This document shows, in pieces, positions 17,221 through 25,702 of a DNA stretch of 33,508 bases. The stretch is taken from assembly GCA_029563245.1 (NCBI GenBank), contig JAKQSG010000009.1:1-33508 (forward strand), in the 5' to 3' direction. Below the pieces are notes generated by a model. That model did not search any database. It saw only the letters and a program-made list of their open reading frames with translations, and was not told the origin of the DNA. A program made the position numbers and the translations under genes. The stretch comes from Candidatus Omnitrophota bacterium (GTDB lineage: Bacteria > Omnitrophota > Gorgyraeia > Gygaellales > Profunditerraquicolaceae). Every line of letters begins with the position of its first letter. The first letter of the stretch is position 1.

Positions 17221-17248
17221 TTGATTTAGTTTATAATTATGCTAAAAT
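17221..17248 (+). promoter_or_regulatory. Candidate promoter before the heptose kinase/Kdo operon
   Basis: In the 107-base gap after the third GT9 gene, TTGATT (17221-17226) and TAAAAT (17243-17248) lie 16 bases apart. Transcription would start about 40 bases before the ATG at 17297. A TATAAT at 17232-17237 has no good -35 at normal spacing. No terminator hairpin was seen in this gap. Confidence 0.45.
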
Positions 17249-17296
17249 TATTACTTCAAAGTGCTTAAGGCGGTTAAATAAAATTTCCCATAAAAT

Positions 17297-18310
17297 ATGA
17301 AAAGACTTAAGGATATAGTAAAAAAGTTTAAGCGCGCGCGCATTTTAGTTATTGGCGACTTAATTTTAGATGAGTATATCTGGGGGAAAGTCGAGCGGAT
17401 CTCCCCGGAGGCTCCGGTTCCGGTAGTGTGGGCAAATAAAGAGACTCACCTCCCGGGAGGGGCGGCTAATGTGGCAAATAATATCAGTTCCTACGGGGCT
17501 TGTGTTTCTTTAGCCGGAGTTATAGGAGAGGACAAAAACGCAGGCATACTCAAAGGTGTATTAAAAAAAGCAAACATTGATACAAAAGGAGTTTTTGTTT
17601 CTCCTGGCAGATGCACGACGGTAAAAACCCGCATTATCTGTGGGCATCAGCAGATAGTAAGGGTTGATTGGGAGCATACCGAAACATTGCCCAAGAAGAC
17701 AATCTGCAGGATTTTCAATTTTATCAGGAGAAATATTAACGCCTTTGATGCCATTATCATAGAGGATTACGGTAAGGGGGTAATTAACCCTCAGCTTCTT
17801 GAGGGCTTAATCCTTCTTGCCCAGTCGAATAAGAAAATAATTTTGGTTGACCCTAAAGAGGATCATTTTCAGTATTACCGCGGAGTTACCTCTATTACTC
17901 CTAACCGCAAGGAGCTAGAGAATGCCGTAAGAAATCTGAAAATTAATGATAAGGGAAATAAGCTAAAGCTGGAGAGCGACAAGCTTTTTGATGATTCCGA
18001 TATTGAGGCAGCCGGTAAGCAAATATTGGAATATCTGGGGCTTGATTCTTTACTGGTTACATTAGGGGAACAGGGGGTTAAGTTATTTGAATATAATGGG
18101 AGGGTAACAAATATCCCTACGGTAGCTCAGGAGGTCTTTGATGTTTCCGGTGCCGGAGATACGGTGATTGCCACTTTTGCCTTGAGCCTGGCTGTAGGTG
18201 CCAGCAAAGTAGAGGCAGCTCATATCGCTAATTATGCCGCCGGGATTGTTGTAGGTAAAATAGGTACGGCTACCTTAACTTCAGATGAGTTGATAAGGGG
18301 GTTAGGTTAA
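17297..18310 (+). CDS. rfaE1: D-glycero-beta-D-manno-heptose-7-phosphate kinase (HldE kinase domain, RfaE1)
   Basis: Phosphorylates heptose-7-phosphate at C1 on the way to ADP-heptose. It is a PfkB/ribokinase fold of 337 residues: VIGDLILDEYIWGKVERISPEAP, the substrate-binding PGGAANVANNISSYGA, VDPKEDHFQYYRGVTSITPNRKE, and the ATP/catalytic motif DVSGAGDTVIATFA. This corresponds to the kinase half of E. coli HldE; the nucleotidyltransferase half is absent, so a separate rfaE2 and gmhA, gmhB and hldD would be needed elsewhere. There is no clear ribosome-binding site. It begins the operon that runs through the kds genes; kdsB begins on the last base of its stop. Confidence 0.92.
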   Translation: MKRLKDIVKKFKRARILVIGDLILDEYIWGKVERISPEAPVPVVWANKETHLPGGAANVANNISSYGACVSLAGVIGEDKNAGILKGVLKKANIDTKGVFVSPGRCTTVKTRIICGHQQIVRVDWEHTETLPKKTICRIFNFIRRNINAFDAIIIEDYGKGVINPQLLEGLILLAQSNKKIILVDPKEDHFQYYRGVTSITPNRKELENAVRNLKINDKGNKLKLESDKLFDDSDIEAAGKQILEYLGLDSLLVTLGEQGVKLFEYNGRVTNIPTVAQEVFDVSGAGDTVIATFALSLAVGASKVEAAHIANYAAGIVVGKIGTATLTSDELIRGLG

Positions 18311-19053
18311 TGATGGATGTGATAGGGGTTATACCGGCAAGATATTCTTCAACCCGTTTTCACGGCAAGGTCCTGGCGGATATAATGGGCAAGCCCATGA
18401 TTCAACATGTCTGGGAGAGGGTAAAACAGGCAAGGATGCTGGATGATATTATCGTTGCCTGCGACCATGAAGAGGTTGCAGAGGTTGCTTTAGGGTTCGG
18501 TGCAAAGGTAGTAATGACTTCCAAGTCGCATGTTTGCGGTACCGATAGAATTGCCGAGGTAATTAACCCTTTGGATGTAAAGATAGTGGTTAACATCCAG
18601 GCAGATGAACCCTTAATCCATCCGACCATGATTGATAGCCTCGCACGCGCCTTACTGGAAGATAACTCTGTTTCCATGGCTACAATTATGAAGAGGATAG
18701 TTGATCCAGCTTTAATAAACGATTCTAATGTTGTTAAGGTGGTAACAGATAAGAATAATTTCGCTTTATATTTCTCGCGTAGCGTTATTCCCTATGCAGC
18801 AGCTAATTCGGATGTAAAGGATCCGCAATATTTTAAGCATATCGGGCTTTACGGTTATACCAAGGACTTCCTTTTTATCTACAAGAACCTTCCGGTTTCG
18901 GATTTAGAGAGAAGCGAAAAACTGGAACAATTAAGGGTGTTGGAGGAAGGGTTTAAGATTAAGGTTATTGAGACAATGTTTGATACTATCGGCATTGATA
19001 CCCCTGATGATTTGCTTAAGGTTGAGGAGTATCTTAAGAAAGAGGCGATATGA
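18310..19053 (+). CDS. kdsB: CMP-Kdo synthetase (3-deoxy-manno-octulosonate cytidylyltransferase)
   Basis: Activates Kdo with CTP to CMP-Kdo, the donor for WaaA. The 247 residues have the N-terminal nucleotide-binding motif VIPARYSSTRFHGK, IIVACDHEEVAEVA, HVCGTDRIAEV, VVNIQADEPLI with the metal-binding Asp, and YFKHIGLYGYTKDFL followed by SDLERSEKLEQLRVLEEGF, all typical of KdsB. AAGGGG about nine bases upstream is a usable ribosome-binding site; ATG codons at 18310 and 18313 are both possible. Its stop overlaps the kdsA ATG by four bases, a sign of coupled translation. Confidence 0.96.
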   Translation: MMDVIGVIPARYSSTRFHGKVLADIMGKPMIQHVWERVKQARMLDDIIVACDHEEVAEVALGFGAKVVMTSKSHVCGTDRIAEVINPLDVKIVVNIQADEPLIHPTMIDSLARALLEDNSVSMATIMKRIVDPALINDSNVVKVVTDKNNFALYFSRSVIPYAAANSDVKDPQYFKHIGLYGYTKDFLFIYKNLPVSDLERSEKLEQLRVLEEGFKIKVIETMFDTIGIDTPDDLLKVEEYLKKEAI

Positions 19054-19880
19054 TGCGGCAGGTGAGCCTAGGCAATATTAAGATCGGCCAGGGGAGTAAG
19101 TTAATTCTTATTGCCGGGCCGTGCGTGATTGAATCGGAGGGCTCCTGTTTGAATATTGCCAAAAGGATTAAGGATATTACCTCAGGTTTAGGGGTTCCTT
19201 TTATATTCAAGTCGAGTTTTGATAAGGCTAACCGGCTTTCCCTGGAATCTTTCAGAGGGCCGGGTATAAAAAAAGGGCTGGATATATTAAGAAATATTAA
19301 GAAGAAAATAAAGGTCCCCATATTAAGCGACGTACATTGCGTAAAGGATATCTTTGAGGCTGCAAAGGTGTTGGATATTATCCAAATTCCCGCTTTCTTA
19401 AGCCGCCAAACCGATATCGTTGTTTCTGCAGCCAAGACCGGTAAGATAGTGAATATAAAGAAGGGGCAATTCTTGGCGCCTTGGGATATTCTGCCGATAA
19501 TTAAGAAAGTAGAATCTACGGGCAATAGGAATATTATTATTACTGAGCGCGGGGTATCTTTCGGGTATAACAATCTAGTTACTGATTTCAGGGCTTTAGA
19601 AATTATGCGTCAATTCGGCTATCCGGTAATTTATGATGCTACCCATAGTATCCAGATACCCGGGGGCAAGGGGAATTGTTCTTCGGGACAGCGCCAGTTT
19701 GTAGAAGGTTTATCCCGAGCAGCAGTTGCCTTTGGATGCGATGGGTTGTTTCTGGAGGTCCATTCTGATCCGGATAAGGCGCTTTGCGATGGATCAAATA
19801 TGATCGATCTTAAGGGGTTAGAGAAATTGCTTAAACAGGTAGTTAAAATAAGGCGTTCTTTAGGAGAAGAGGAGAGTTAA
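19050..19880 (+). CDS. kdsA: Kdo-8-phosphate synthase, metal-dependent type
   Basis: Condenses phosphoenolpyruvate with arabinose-5-phosphate to Kdo-8-phosphate. The 276-residue protein has LIAGPCVIESE with Cys25 at the position of the metal-binding Cys of the Aquifex enzyme; E. coli-type enzymes have Asn there. FKSSFDKANR, SDVHCVKDI, FLSRQTD, the TERGVSFGYNNLVTDFRALE block, YDATHSIQ and FLEVHSDPDKALCDG supply the substrate-binding and remaining metal-site residues (His, Glu, Asp). The class assignment rests on those residues and should be good. It is placed between kdsB and kdsD in one operon. Confidence 0.96.
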   Translation: MMRQVSLGNIKIGQGSKLILIAGPCVIESEGSCLNIAKRIKDITSGLGVPFIFKSSFDKANRLSLESFRGPGIKKGLDILRNIKKKIKVPILSDVHCVKDIFEAAKVLDIIQIPAFLSRQTDIVVSAAKTGKIVNIKKGQFLAPWDILPIIKKVESTGNRNIIITERGVSFGYNNLVTDFRALEIMRQFGYPVIYDATHSIQIPGGKGNCSSGQRQFVEGLSRAAVAFGCDGLFLEVHSDPDKALCDGSNMIDLKGLEKLLKQVVKIRRSLGEEES

Positions 19881-20849
19881 GTGAAGATAAATGTTTTAAG
19901 GAGGGGCAGAGAGGTTCTGGAGACCGAGGCTTCGGCTATAAGGGACCTTAAGAGCCGTATCAACGGTAATTTTAAGCAGGCAATAAACCTAATTCTAAAG
20001 ACTAAGGGTAGGGTTGTTGTAAGCGGTATGGGAAAGACCGGGATAATTGCCCAGAAGTTTTCCGCCACCCTGGCTTCAACCGGAACTCCCAGTTTATTTT
20101 TACATACTGCCGAGGCTATACACGGAGATTTAGGAAAGGTTACCTCTTCTGACGTGGTGGTTATTCTTTCTAATAGCGGTTCAACTGAGGAGATGAGGAA
20201 GCTACTGCCTCTTTTAAAAAAAATAGGTTGTAAGGTAATTGCCCTGACCGGTAATACTAAGTCAATCCTGGGCAAATACAGCGATGTGGTTTTAGATGTA
20301 TCAGTAAGAAAAGAGGCCTGTCCCTTAGGTTTAGCTCCTACTGCGTCTACTACGGCATCTTTAGCAATGAGCGATGCCTTGGCAGTATGTTTATTGGAAT
20401 TAAAAGGTTTTAAGGAGAAAGATTTTGCCTTTTTCCATCCCGGCGGCGCATTAGGGAGGCGGTTGCTTTTAACCGTGGCAGATATTATGCGTACCGGAAA
20501 GGATAACCCGATAGTTAAGGAGAGGGAAAAAGTTTCCGAAGTACTTCTTAAAATTACTCAGTCCCGCGCAGGTTCGGCTACGGTAGTGGATAAGTCCGGA
20601 AAGTTAACGGGGATATTTACAGACGGGGATTTGCGCCGTAACCTCAAAACAGATGCGCGTATGCCCTTTCGCAATATAAGCGAAGTGATGACTAAGAATC
20701 CTTCGGTAATAACCGAGGATATGCTGGCGGCTGAGGCAATGCGGATTATGCAGGATAGGCGTATTGATGAGCTTCCGGTAATTGATAAGAAGAGGCGCCC
20801 GGTGGGGTTATTGGATGTTCAGGATTTACTTAAAGCAGGCTTAGTTTAG
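19881..20849 (+). CDS. kdsD: Arabinose-5-phosphate isomerase
   Basis: Interconverts ribulose-5-phosphate and arabinose-5-phosphate, the entry to Kdo synthesis. An N-terminal SIS domain (about 30-185) has VVSGMGKTGIIAQKFSATLASTGTPS, HGDLGKV and ILSNSGSTEEM, with CPLGLAPTASTTASLA and FFHPGGALGRRLL typical of KdsD/GutQ. Two CBS domains follow (about 200-322), including IMRTGKDNPIV and EVMTKNPSVITEDMLAAEA. The start is GTG 19881, six bases after GGAG; an ATG further in would cut into the conserved N terminus. The gene begins one base after the kdsA stop. Confidence 0.95.
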   Translation: MKINVLRRGREVLETEASAIRDLKSRINGNFKQAINLILKTKGRVVVSGMGKTGIIAQKFSATLASTGTPSLFLHTAEAIHGDLGKVTSSDVVVILSNSGSTEEMRKLLPLLKKIGCKVIALTGNTKSILGKYSDVVLDVSVRKEACPLGLAPTASTTASLAMSDALAVCLLELKGFKEKDFAFFHPGGALGRRLLLTVADIMRTGKDNPIVKEREKVSEVLLKITQSRAGSATVVDKSGKLTGIFTDGDLRRNLKTDARMPFRNISEVMTKNPSVITEDMLAAEAMRIMQDRRIDELPVIDKKRRPVGLLDVQDLLKAGLV

Positions 20850-20859
20850 CTATTTTTAT

Positions 20860-21393
20860 ATGGAAGACAACAAAAAAATAAAAGAATTTGCGAGTAAGAT
20901 AAAATTGCTGCTTTTGGATGTTGACGGAGTGCTTACCGACGGGCGTATCATTTATGACTCCCGGGGCAGGGATTCTAAGTTTTTCGATGTGCACGACGGG
21001 CTGGGGGTATATCTCTTAAGCAAGGCAGGGGTAAAGACTGTCCTTATCACTGCCAAGAGTTCCGCTACTATTAAGCCTCGGGCAAGGGATATGCGTGTGG
21101 AAGAGGTCTTTGGCGATGTCTCACCTAAAAGCGCTATACTGGGCAAGCTTCTTAAGAAGTATAACGTCAGCGAAGAAGAGGTTTGTTTTGTCGGGGATGA
21201 TCTTGTAGACCTAGGCTTAATGAGGCTGGTTGGGTTTGGAGTTGCCGTGGTCAATGCCTGTTCGGAGATAAAAAACGCAGCTTCTTATGTAACTATAAAA
21301 CATGGCGGTCGGGGGGCAGTAAGAGAGATAGCGGAATTGATTCTTAAGTCCCAAGGGAAGTGGGATGCCATTATAAGGAATTATGAATTATAA
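20860..21393 (+). CDS. kdsC: Kdo-8-phosphate phosphatase
   Basis: Removes phosphate from Kdo-8-phosphate. It is a cap-less HAD phosphatase of 177 residues, the normal size for the tetrameric KdsC family. LLLDVDGVLTDG carries the nucleophile and acid/base Asp. FDVHDGLGVYLL, LITAKSS (usually TGRSS), the Lys in VSPKSAIL, and CFVGDDLVDLGLM follow, and the C-terminal HGGRGAVREIAELIL loop is a KdsC hallmark that closes over the active site of the neighbouring subunit. No clear ribosome-binding site is seen. The next gene starts inside its last codons. Confidence 0.94.
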   Translation: MEDNKKIKEFASKIKLLLLDVDGVLTDGRIIYDSRGRDSKFFDVHDGLGVYLLSKAGVKTVLITAKSSATIKPRARDMRVEEVFGDVSPKSAILGKLLKKYNVSEEEVCFVGDDLVDLGLMRLVGFGVAVVNACSEIKNAASYVTIKHGGRGAVREIAELILKSQGKWDAIIRNYEL

Positions 21394-22279
21394 AAGTATA
21401 TATCTACTTTTATTTTTGTGTTTTTTCTTTCCCTCTTTTGTATTTGCGAATGTTATTCCTGATCAATCCGCTCAGCAGATAAGTGATTTTTCTTTAGTGG
21501 GCTATGAGGAAAAAGGCAAAAAGAGCTGGGATATATCCGGGCGTTCAGCGGATATCTTTACGGAGGTGGTTAAGCTAAAAGACGTAAACGGGAATTTATA
21601 CGGCAAAGATGAAGACGTTAACCTTACCGCTAAAAAAGGTGATTTTAATAAGGAGGACGGCAAGGTTTCCTTAAAAGAGGATGTGGTTATTACTACATCT
21701 CAAGGCGCAAGGCTTACTACTGATTCCATGGATTGGGACAGGAAGAATCAGGTGGTTACAACTAAGGATAGGGTTAACATAGATAAGGATAATATAAATA
21801 TCGTAGGAATCGGGGCGCATGGGGAGCCGGGGTTAAACAGGATGGCTTTAAATAAAGATGTACGTGTTGACATTAATCCGCTTGGCCCCGAGGATAGTAT
21901 TGATGATTTAGTGATTAAGGACAGGGTCATAATAACCTGCGACGGGCCGATGGAGGTGGATTACGCCAAGAATATCGCCTCTTTTAATATTAATGTCAGG
22001 GTGGAAAGGCCAGATATCATTATCTATAGCGATAAGATGGATATTTATTTTACAGCCCAAGATAAAGGTTCTAAGTCTATTAAGACGGCCGAATCAATGG
22101 CCGGGAGTATAGACAGGATCGTAGCCAGTGGTAACGTGAGGATAGTGCGCGGGGACAATGTCTCCTACAGTCAGGAGGCTGTATATACTGCGCAGGATAA
22201 GAGGATTGTCTTGAACGGCCGTCCAAAATTAGTTTTTTATTCTATGGAAGAGTTTAAAAATGCATCTTTTGGAGATTAA
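21383..22279 (+). CDS. LptC-LptA fusion, LPS export periplasmic protein
   Basis: The protein has a hydrophobic N terminus (about 4-22) that could be a signal peptide (cut after FVFA) or a membrane anchor. Residues about 30-165 look like LptC: DISGRSADIFTEVVKLKDV, then KDEDVNLTAKKGDF, LKEDVVITTSQGARLTTDSMDWD and DNINIVGIGA, the repeating beta-jellyroll pattern of that family. Residues about 175-290 look like a compact LptA/OstA unit: VIITCDGPMEVDYAKNIASF, then RPDIIIYSDKMDIYF, DRIVASGNVRIVRGDN and KRIVLNGRPKLVFYS. LptC and LptA are normally separate and form the periplasmic bridge. The 298 residues hold both. It overlaps kdsC by 11 bases and lptB by 20. Confidence 0.85.
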   Translation: MNYKSIYLLLFLCFFFPSFVFANVIPDQSAQQISDFSLVGYEEKGKKSWDISGRSADIFTEVVKLKDVNGNLYGKDEDVNLTAKKGDFNKEDGKVSLKEDVVITTSQGARLTTDSMDWDRKNQVVTTKDRVNIDKDNINIVGIGAHGEPGLNRMALNKDVRVDINPLGPEDSIDDLVIKDRVIITCDGPMEVDYAKNIASFNINVRVERPDIIIYSDKMDIYFTAQDKGSKSIKTAESMAGSIDRIVASGNVRIVRGDNVSYSQEAVYTAQDKRIVLNGRPKLVFYSMEEFKNASFGD

Positions 22280-22982
22280 AGATTTAAGCAAGTCTTACGG
22301 TGAGAGAGAGGTCGTGCGCGGAGTCGATATTCTGGTTAAACGCGGCGAGATCGTTGGCCTCTTGGGTCCTAACGGGGCCGGGAAGACTACAACCTTTTAT
22401 ATGATCGTAGGTATTATCCCCCCTAACCGCGGTAGGATAGTATTTGATAATTATGATATTACTAATCTTCCTATCCATGAGCGCTGTCGTTTCGGCATAA
22501 GCTATCTCTCTCAAGAGGCCTCGATATTCAGAAAGCTTACCGTTGAAGAAAATATCCTGGCCATCCTGGAGACGCTGCCGATAGGAAGGGGTGAGAGGAA
22601 AAGAAGGCTGGATAGTTTGCTCAATGAGTTAAATATTGCACACTTAAGGAAGAATAAATCTTATACTTTATCGGGAGGAGAAAGAAGAAGGCTGGAGATT
22701 ACAAGGGCCTTGGTTACTAATCCCTCCTTTATATTATTGGATGAACCATTCTCCGGGATTGACCCGATCGTGGTTAACGAAGCCCAGGAAATTATTAAAG
22801 AGTTGAGAGAGAAGGGGCTGGGGATTTTGCTGACGGATCATAATGTAAGGGAAACATTATCCATAACTGACCGCGCATACCTTATAGCTGATGGCAAGAT
22901 TCTTATTTCTGGTACAGCCAGCGATCTCATCAGCAATACTAAGGCGCGGCAGGTTTATTTGGGAGAAAAATTCAAGATGTAG
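22260..22982 (+). CDS. lptB: LPS export ABC transporter ATP-binding protein
   Basis: The cytoplasmic ATPase that powers LPS extraction from the inner membrane with LptF and LptG. The 240 residues have Walker A GPNGAGKTT (Lys42), the Q-loop in YLSQEASIFRKLTVEENI, the ABC signature LSGGERRRLEI, Walker B FILLDEPFSGIDP, and the H-loop in LLTDHNVRETLSI. The SQEASIFRKLT and TDHNVRETL blocks are diagnostic for LptB within ABC ATPases. GGAAGAG upstream of the ATG, inside the lptC-lptA gene, is a plausible ribosome-binding site. LptF, LptG, LptD and LptE are not in the window. Confidence 0.96.
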   Translation: MHLLEIKDLSKSYGEREVVRGVDILVKRGEIVGLLGPNGAGKTTTFYMIVGIIPPNRGRIVFDNYDITNLPIHERCRFGISYLSQEASIFRKLTVEENILAILETLPIGRGERKRRLDSLLNELNIAHLRKNKSYTLSGGERRRLEITRALVTNPSFILLDEPFSGIDPIVVNEAQEIIKELREKGLGILLTDHNVRETLSITDRAYLIADGKILISGTASDLISNTKARQVYLGEKFKM

Positions 22983-23006
22983 GTTTTTGCCTTCAGAAAG
23001 GAAAAT

Positions 23007-23885
23007 ATGAAAACGGAAGTAAAAAGGATCGATAATAACACAAGGGAGATTAATGTTGAGGTGAGCGGGGAGGTAGTCAAGAATAAGTTTGAAGAAGTCT
23101 TTAAGCGGATATCTTCAGAGGCTAAGGTTCCGGGGTTTAGGCCCGGGCATGCACCCAGGGATATCCTTGAAAAACAGTTTGGTGCCGCGGCCCATGAACA
23201 GGTCTTAAAAGAATTAATTCCGGATATTTATAATCAGGCGGTAAATAACGAGAAGCTTGATGTTATTGAGTTGCCACAGATATCAGAGGTAAAGCTCGAT
23301 AATGATACCCTCTCTTTTAAAGCCAAGGTAGAGATAAGCCCGGAGATTGATATTAAAGATTACAGGAACATTCCCCTCAACTACAAGAATGTAAGCGTTG
23401 CAGAAGATGAGGTGAAACGCAGCATAGATTCTTTTAAGGAATCGCGTAAGCTGGATAAATTAGATGATAGTCTGGCTAGATCATTGGGGTATCCTTCTTT
23501 AGCGGAGTTAGAGAAGGTATTAGAGAAACAGATTTTTCTCCAAAAGGAGAATAACCAGAGGCAAAAACTTGAAAGCGAGATTATCGATAATCTGCTGAAG
23601 GGGCTGGATTTTAAATTGCCCCAATCCTTAGTGAAGCGTCAATCGGAGGATATGCTTCGTCAGGCTAAGATTGATTTAGCCTTAAAAGGCGTCCCTCGCG
23701 AAAAGATAGACGCGCAGGAAAGCAAGATGCGCGAAGAATTAGAGCCTGAGGCAAGAAATCAGGTTAAGGTATACCTAGTTTTATCAGCAATAGCCAAGAA
23801 AGAGGCTATCACACTCGATGACCATATGCCGCGTAAGGTTATGGAGTTTTTGCTAAGGGAGGCCAATTGGAAGATAACAGATTAG
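23007..23885 (+). CDS. tig: Trigger factor lacking the FKBP/PPIase domain
   Basis: A ribosome-associated chaperone for nascent chains. The N-terminal ribosome-binding domain (about 1-115) is intact, with the signature GFRPGHAP at 43-50 that contacts the ribosomal tunnel exit. In E. coli TF a peptidyl-prolyl isomerase domain of about 100 residues follows; here the chain goes from SVAEDEVKRSIDSF (about 130-143) almost straight into LDDSLARSLGYPSLAELEKVL (about 152-172), the start of the C-terminal chaperone domain. The whole protein is 292 residues against about 430 usually. No frameshift or stop is seen, so this looks like a natural domain loss. AAAGGAAA precedes the ATG. clpP follows directly, as in many bacteria. 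Confidence 0.92.
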   Translation: MKTEVKRIDNNTREINVEVSGEVVKNKFEEVFKRISSEAKVPGFRPGHAPRDILEKQFGAAAHEQVLKELIPDIYNQAVNNEKLDVIELPQISEVKLDNDTLSFKAKVEISPEIDIKDYRNIPLNYKNVSVAEDEVKRSIDSFKESRKLDKLDDSLARSLGYPSLAELEKVLEKQIFLQKENNQRQKLESEIIDNLLKGLDFKLPQSLVKRQSEDMLRQAKIDLALKGVPREKIDAQESKMREELEPEARNQVKVYLVLSAIAKKEAITLDDHMPRKVMEFLLREANWKITD

Positions 23886-23902
23886 TTATTAAGGAGGTGG
23901 GT

Positions 23903-24511
23903 ATGGGTATAAGAAATCAGACTTTGGTGCCTATGGTCATTGAGCAGACCGCAAGGGGATATGAAAGGGCGTATGATATATATTCCCGTCTTTTAAAAGA
24001 CCGTATTGTCTTTATCGGTACCCCTATTGATGATTATATAGCTAACCTAATTATTGCCCAGATCCTATTTTTACAGATGGAGGATTTCAGTAAAGATATA
24101 AATGTTTATATTAATTCTCCGGGAGGATCTGTTACCGCGGGTTTGGCCATATACGATACAATGCAGTTTGTGAAATGCGATATAGCTACTTACTGCCTGG
24201 GACAGGCCTCTAGTATGGGTGCGCTATTGCTAGCTGCCGGCACCAGGGGGAAGCGTCAGTCTCTGCCTAATTCAAGGGTTATGATCCATCAGCCCTGGGG
24301 AGGGGTTCAGGGCCAAGCCGAGGATATTTCGCGCCATGCTAAAGAAATTTTAAATATGCGCGATAAAATTAACCAGATACTGGCTCAACACACGGGCCAG
24401 CCTTTAGAGAAGGTACAAAAGGATACCGACAGGGATTATTTTATGTCTGCCCAAGAAGCCAAGGAATACGGGTTGGTTGATGAAGTAATCATACCGGGTA
24501 AGAAAAAATAA
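23903..24511 (+). CDS. clpP: ATP-dependent Clp protease proteolytic subunit
   Basis: The serine peptidase barrel that works with ClpX or ClpA/C. With ATG 23903 the 202 residues carry the full triad: Ser104 in GQASSMGALLLAAG, His129 in NSRVMIHQP and Asp178 in DRDYFMSA. INSPGGSVTAGLAIYDTM shapes the oxyanion/handle region. I chose ATG 23903 because AAGGAGGTG ends five bases before it and the product starts like other ClpP proteins; an in-frame TTG at 23867 would overlap tig. No clpX follows; the next gene is an aminotransferase, so the tig-clpP-clpX order is broken. Confidence 0.97.
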   Translation: MGIRNQTLVPMVIEQTARGYERAYDIYSRLLKDRIVFIGTPIDDYIANLIIAQILFLQMEDFSKDINVYINSPGGSVTAGLAIYDTMQFVKCDIATYCLGQASSMGALLLAAGTRGKRQSLPNSRVMIHQPWGGVQGQAEDISRHAKEILNMRDKINQILAQHTGQPLEKVQKDTDRDYFMSAQEAKEYGLVDEVIIPGKKK

Positions 24512-24548
24512 TATTTTTTAAATATATTTTTAGAGAAAGGAAAATACG

Positions 24549-25688
24549 ATGAGAAAGAACTATCTTTTAACGCCGGGGCCTACACCTCTCCCTCCTGAAG
24601 TCTTAGAGGCAATGAGCAGGCCTATTATTCACCACCGCACCCCGCAATTTCAGGCAATATTAAAAGAGGCTACCCAGGGCTTGCAGTATGTATATCAGAC
24701 CAAGAATGACGTTTTTATTTTAGCTTCTTCCGGGACCGGGGCAATGGAGGCTGCGGTGGTTAATCTTTTATCCTGCAAAGATACGGCCTTGGTTATAGAG
24801 GGAGGTAAATTCGGAGAAAGATGGACGGAGATCTGCAAGGCCTACGGAATAAATACTGAAGTTATTTCCGTAGAGTGGGGCAGGGCGGTAAATCCTTTAG
24901 ATATCCAGGAGAAGATTAAGAATAACCCTGCGATTAAAGTCGTTTTTACTACGCTTTGCGAAACATCCACCGGCGTAGTCAATGATATCGCTGCGATAGG
25001 GAAGATAATTAAAGATACAAACGCGGTCTTGGCAGTAGATGCCATAAGCGGTTTAGGGGCTATTGATTTAAAGACCGATGATTGGTTCTGCGATATTGTA
25101 GTATCTGGTTCTCAGAAGGGTTTAATGTTGCCTCCGGGTCTAGGATTTATTTCCGTAAGCCCTAAGGCCTTTAAGTTCATCGATTCTTCCAACGCACCCA
25201 GGTATTATCTAGACTTGAAGAAGGCCAAAAAAGCTTTAGACAAAACTGACACGCCGTTTACTCCGGCAATCACTCTTATCATTGCCTTAAATGAGGTGCT
25301 TAAGATGATGAAAGAGGATGGCCTGGAGAATATTTTTGCCAGGCATAGAAAGATGGCAGATGCGGTTAGAAACGCAGTTTTAGCTTTAGGGCTTAAATTA
25401 TTCGCACCTGAGGCAGGCTCGGATGTGGTGACCGCGATTTGCCTGCCCGAAGGGCTGGACGGAGAGAAGTTAGTTAAGACCATGCGTGATACTTATGGTG
25501 TTACTATTGCCGGAGGCCAGGACTCGCTTAAGGGCAAGGTTTGTAGGATTGCGCATATGGGTTTTATCGAGGAGTTTGATATTATTACCGGCATATCTTG
25601 CTTAGAGAAAGTATTAACGCAGATGGGTTATAAATTTACCCTGGGATCAGGGGTAAAGGCCGCAGAAGAGACTTTTTTAAAAAAATAA
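24549..25688 (+). CDS. Class V aminotransferase, alanine-glyoxylate/serine-pyruvate type
   Basis: A PLP-dependent enzyme of 379 residues. NYLLTPGPTPLPPEVLEAM is the family N terminus; ASSGTGAMEAAVVNL binds the cofactor phosphate; TLCETSTGVVND and AVDAISGLGAIDL follow, and Lys190 in SGSQKGLMLPPG is the Schiff-base lysine. Related enzymes use alanine-glyoxylate, serine-pyruvate or serine-glyoxylate pairs. It lies 14 bases before serA, and in some archaea and thermophiles a relative of this type does the phosphoserine aminotransferase step, so a serC-like role is the best local guess. Sequence does not settle the substrate. Confidence 0.9.
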   Translation: MRKNYLLTPGPTPLPPEVLEAMSRPIIHHRTPQFQAILKEATQGLQYVYQTKNDVFILASSGTGAMEAAVVNLLSCKDTALVIEGGKFGERWTEICKAYGINTEVISVEWGRAVNPLDIQEKIKNNPAIKVVFTTLCETSTGVVNDIAAIGKIIKDTNAVLAVDAISGLGAIDLKTDDWFCDIVVSGSQKGLMLPPGLGFISVSPKAFKFIDSSNAPRYYLDLKKAKKALDKTDTPFTPAITLIIALNEVLKMMKEDGLENIFARHRKMADAVRNAVLALGLKLFAPEAGSDVVTAICLPEGLDGEKLVKTMRDTYGVTIAGGQDSLKGKVCRIAHMGFIEEFDIITGISCLEKVLTQMGYKFTLGSGVKAAEETFLKK

Positions 25689-25702
25689 CAGGAGGGTTTT
25701 AG

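Noticed and set aside
19034..19573. A long open frame of 179 codons on the minus strand opposite kdsA
   Set aside because: It lies entirely over kdsA and the kdsB end, has no ribosome-binding site or family pattern, and the plus-strand gene is certain.
24486..24538. AT-rich palindromic stretch after clpP as a terminator
   Set aside because: The possible stem is all A-T, very weak and overlaps the end of the gene; no GC-rich hairpin is present.
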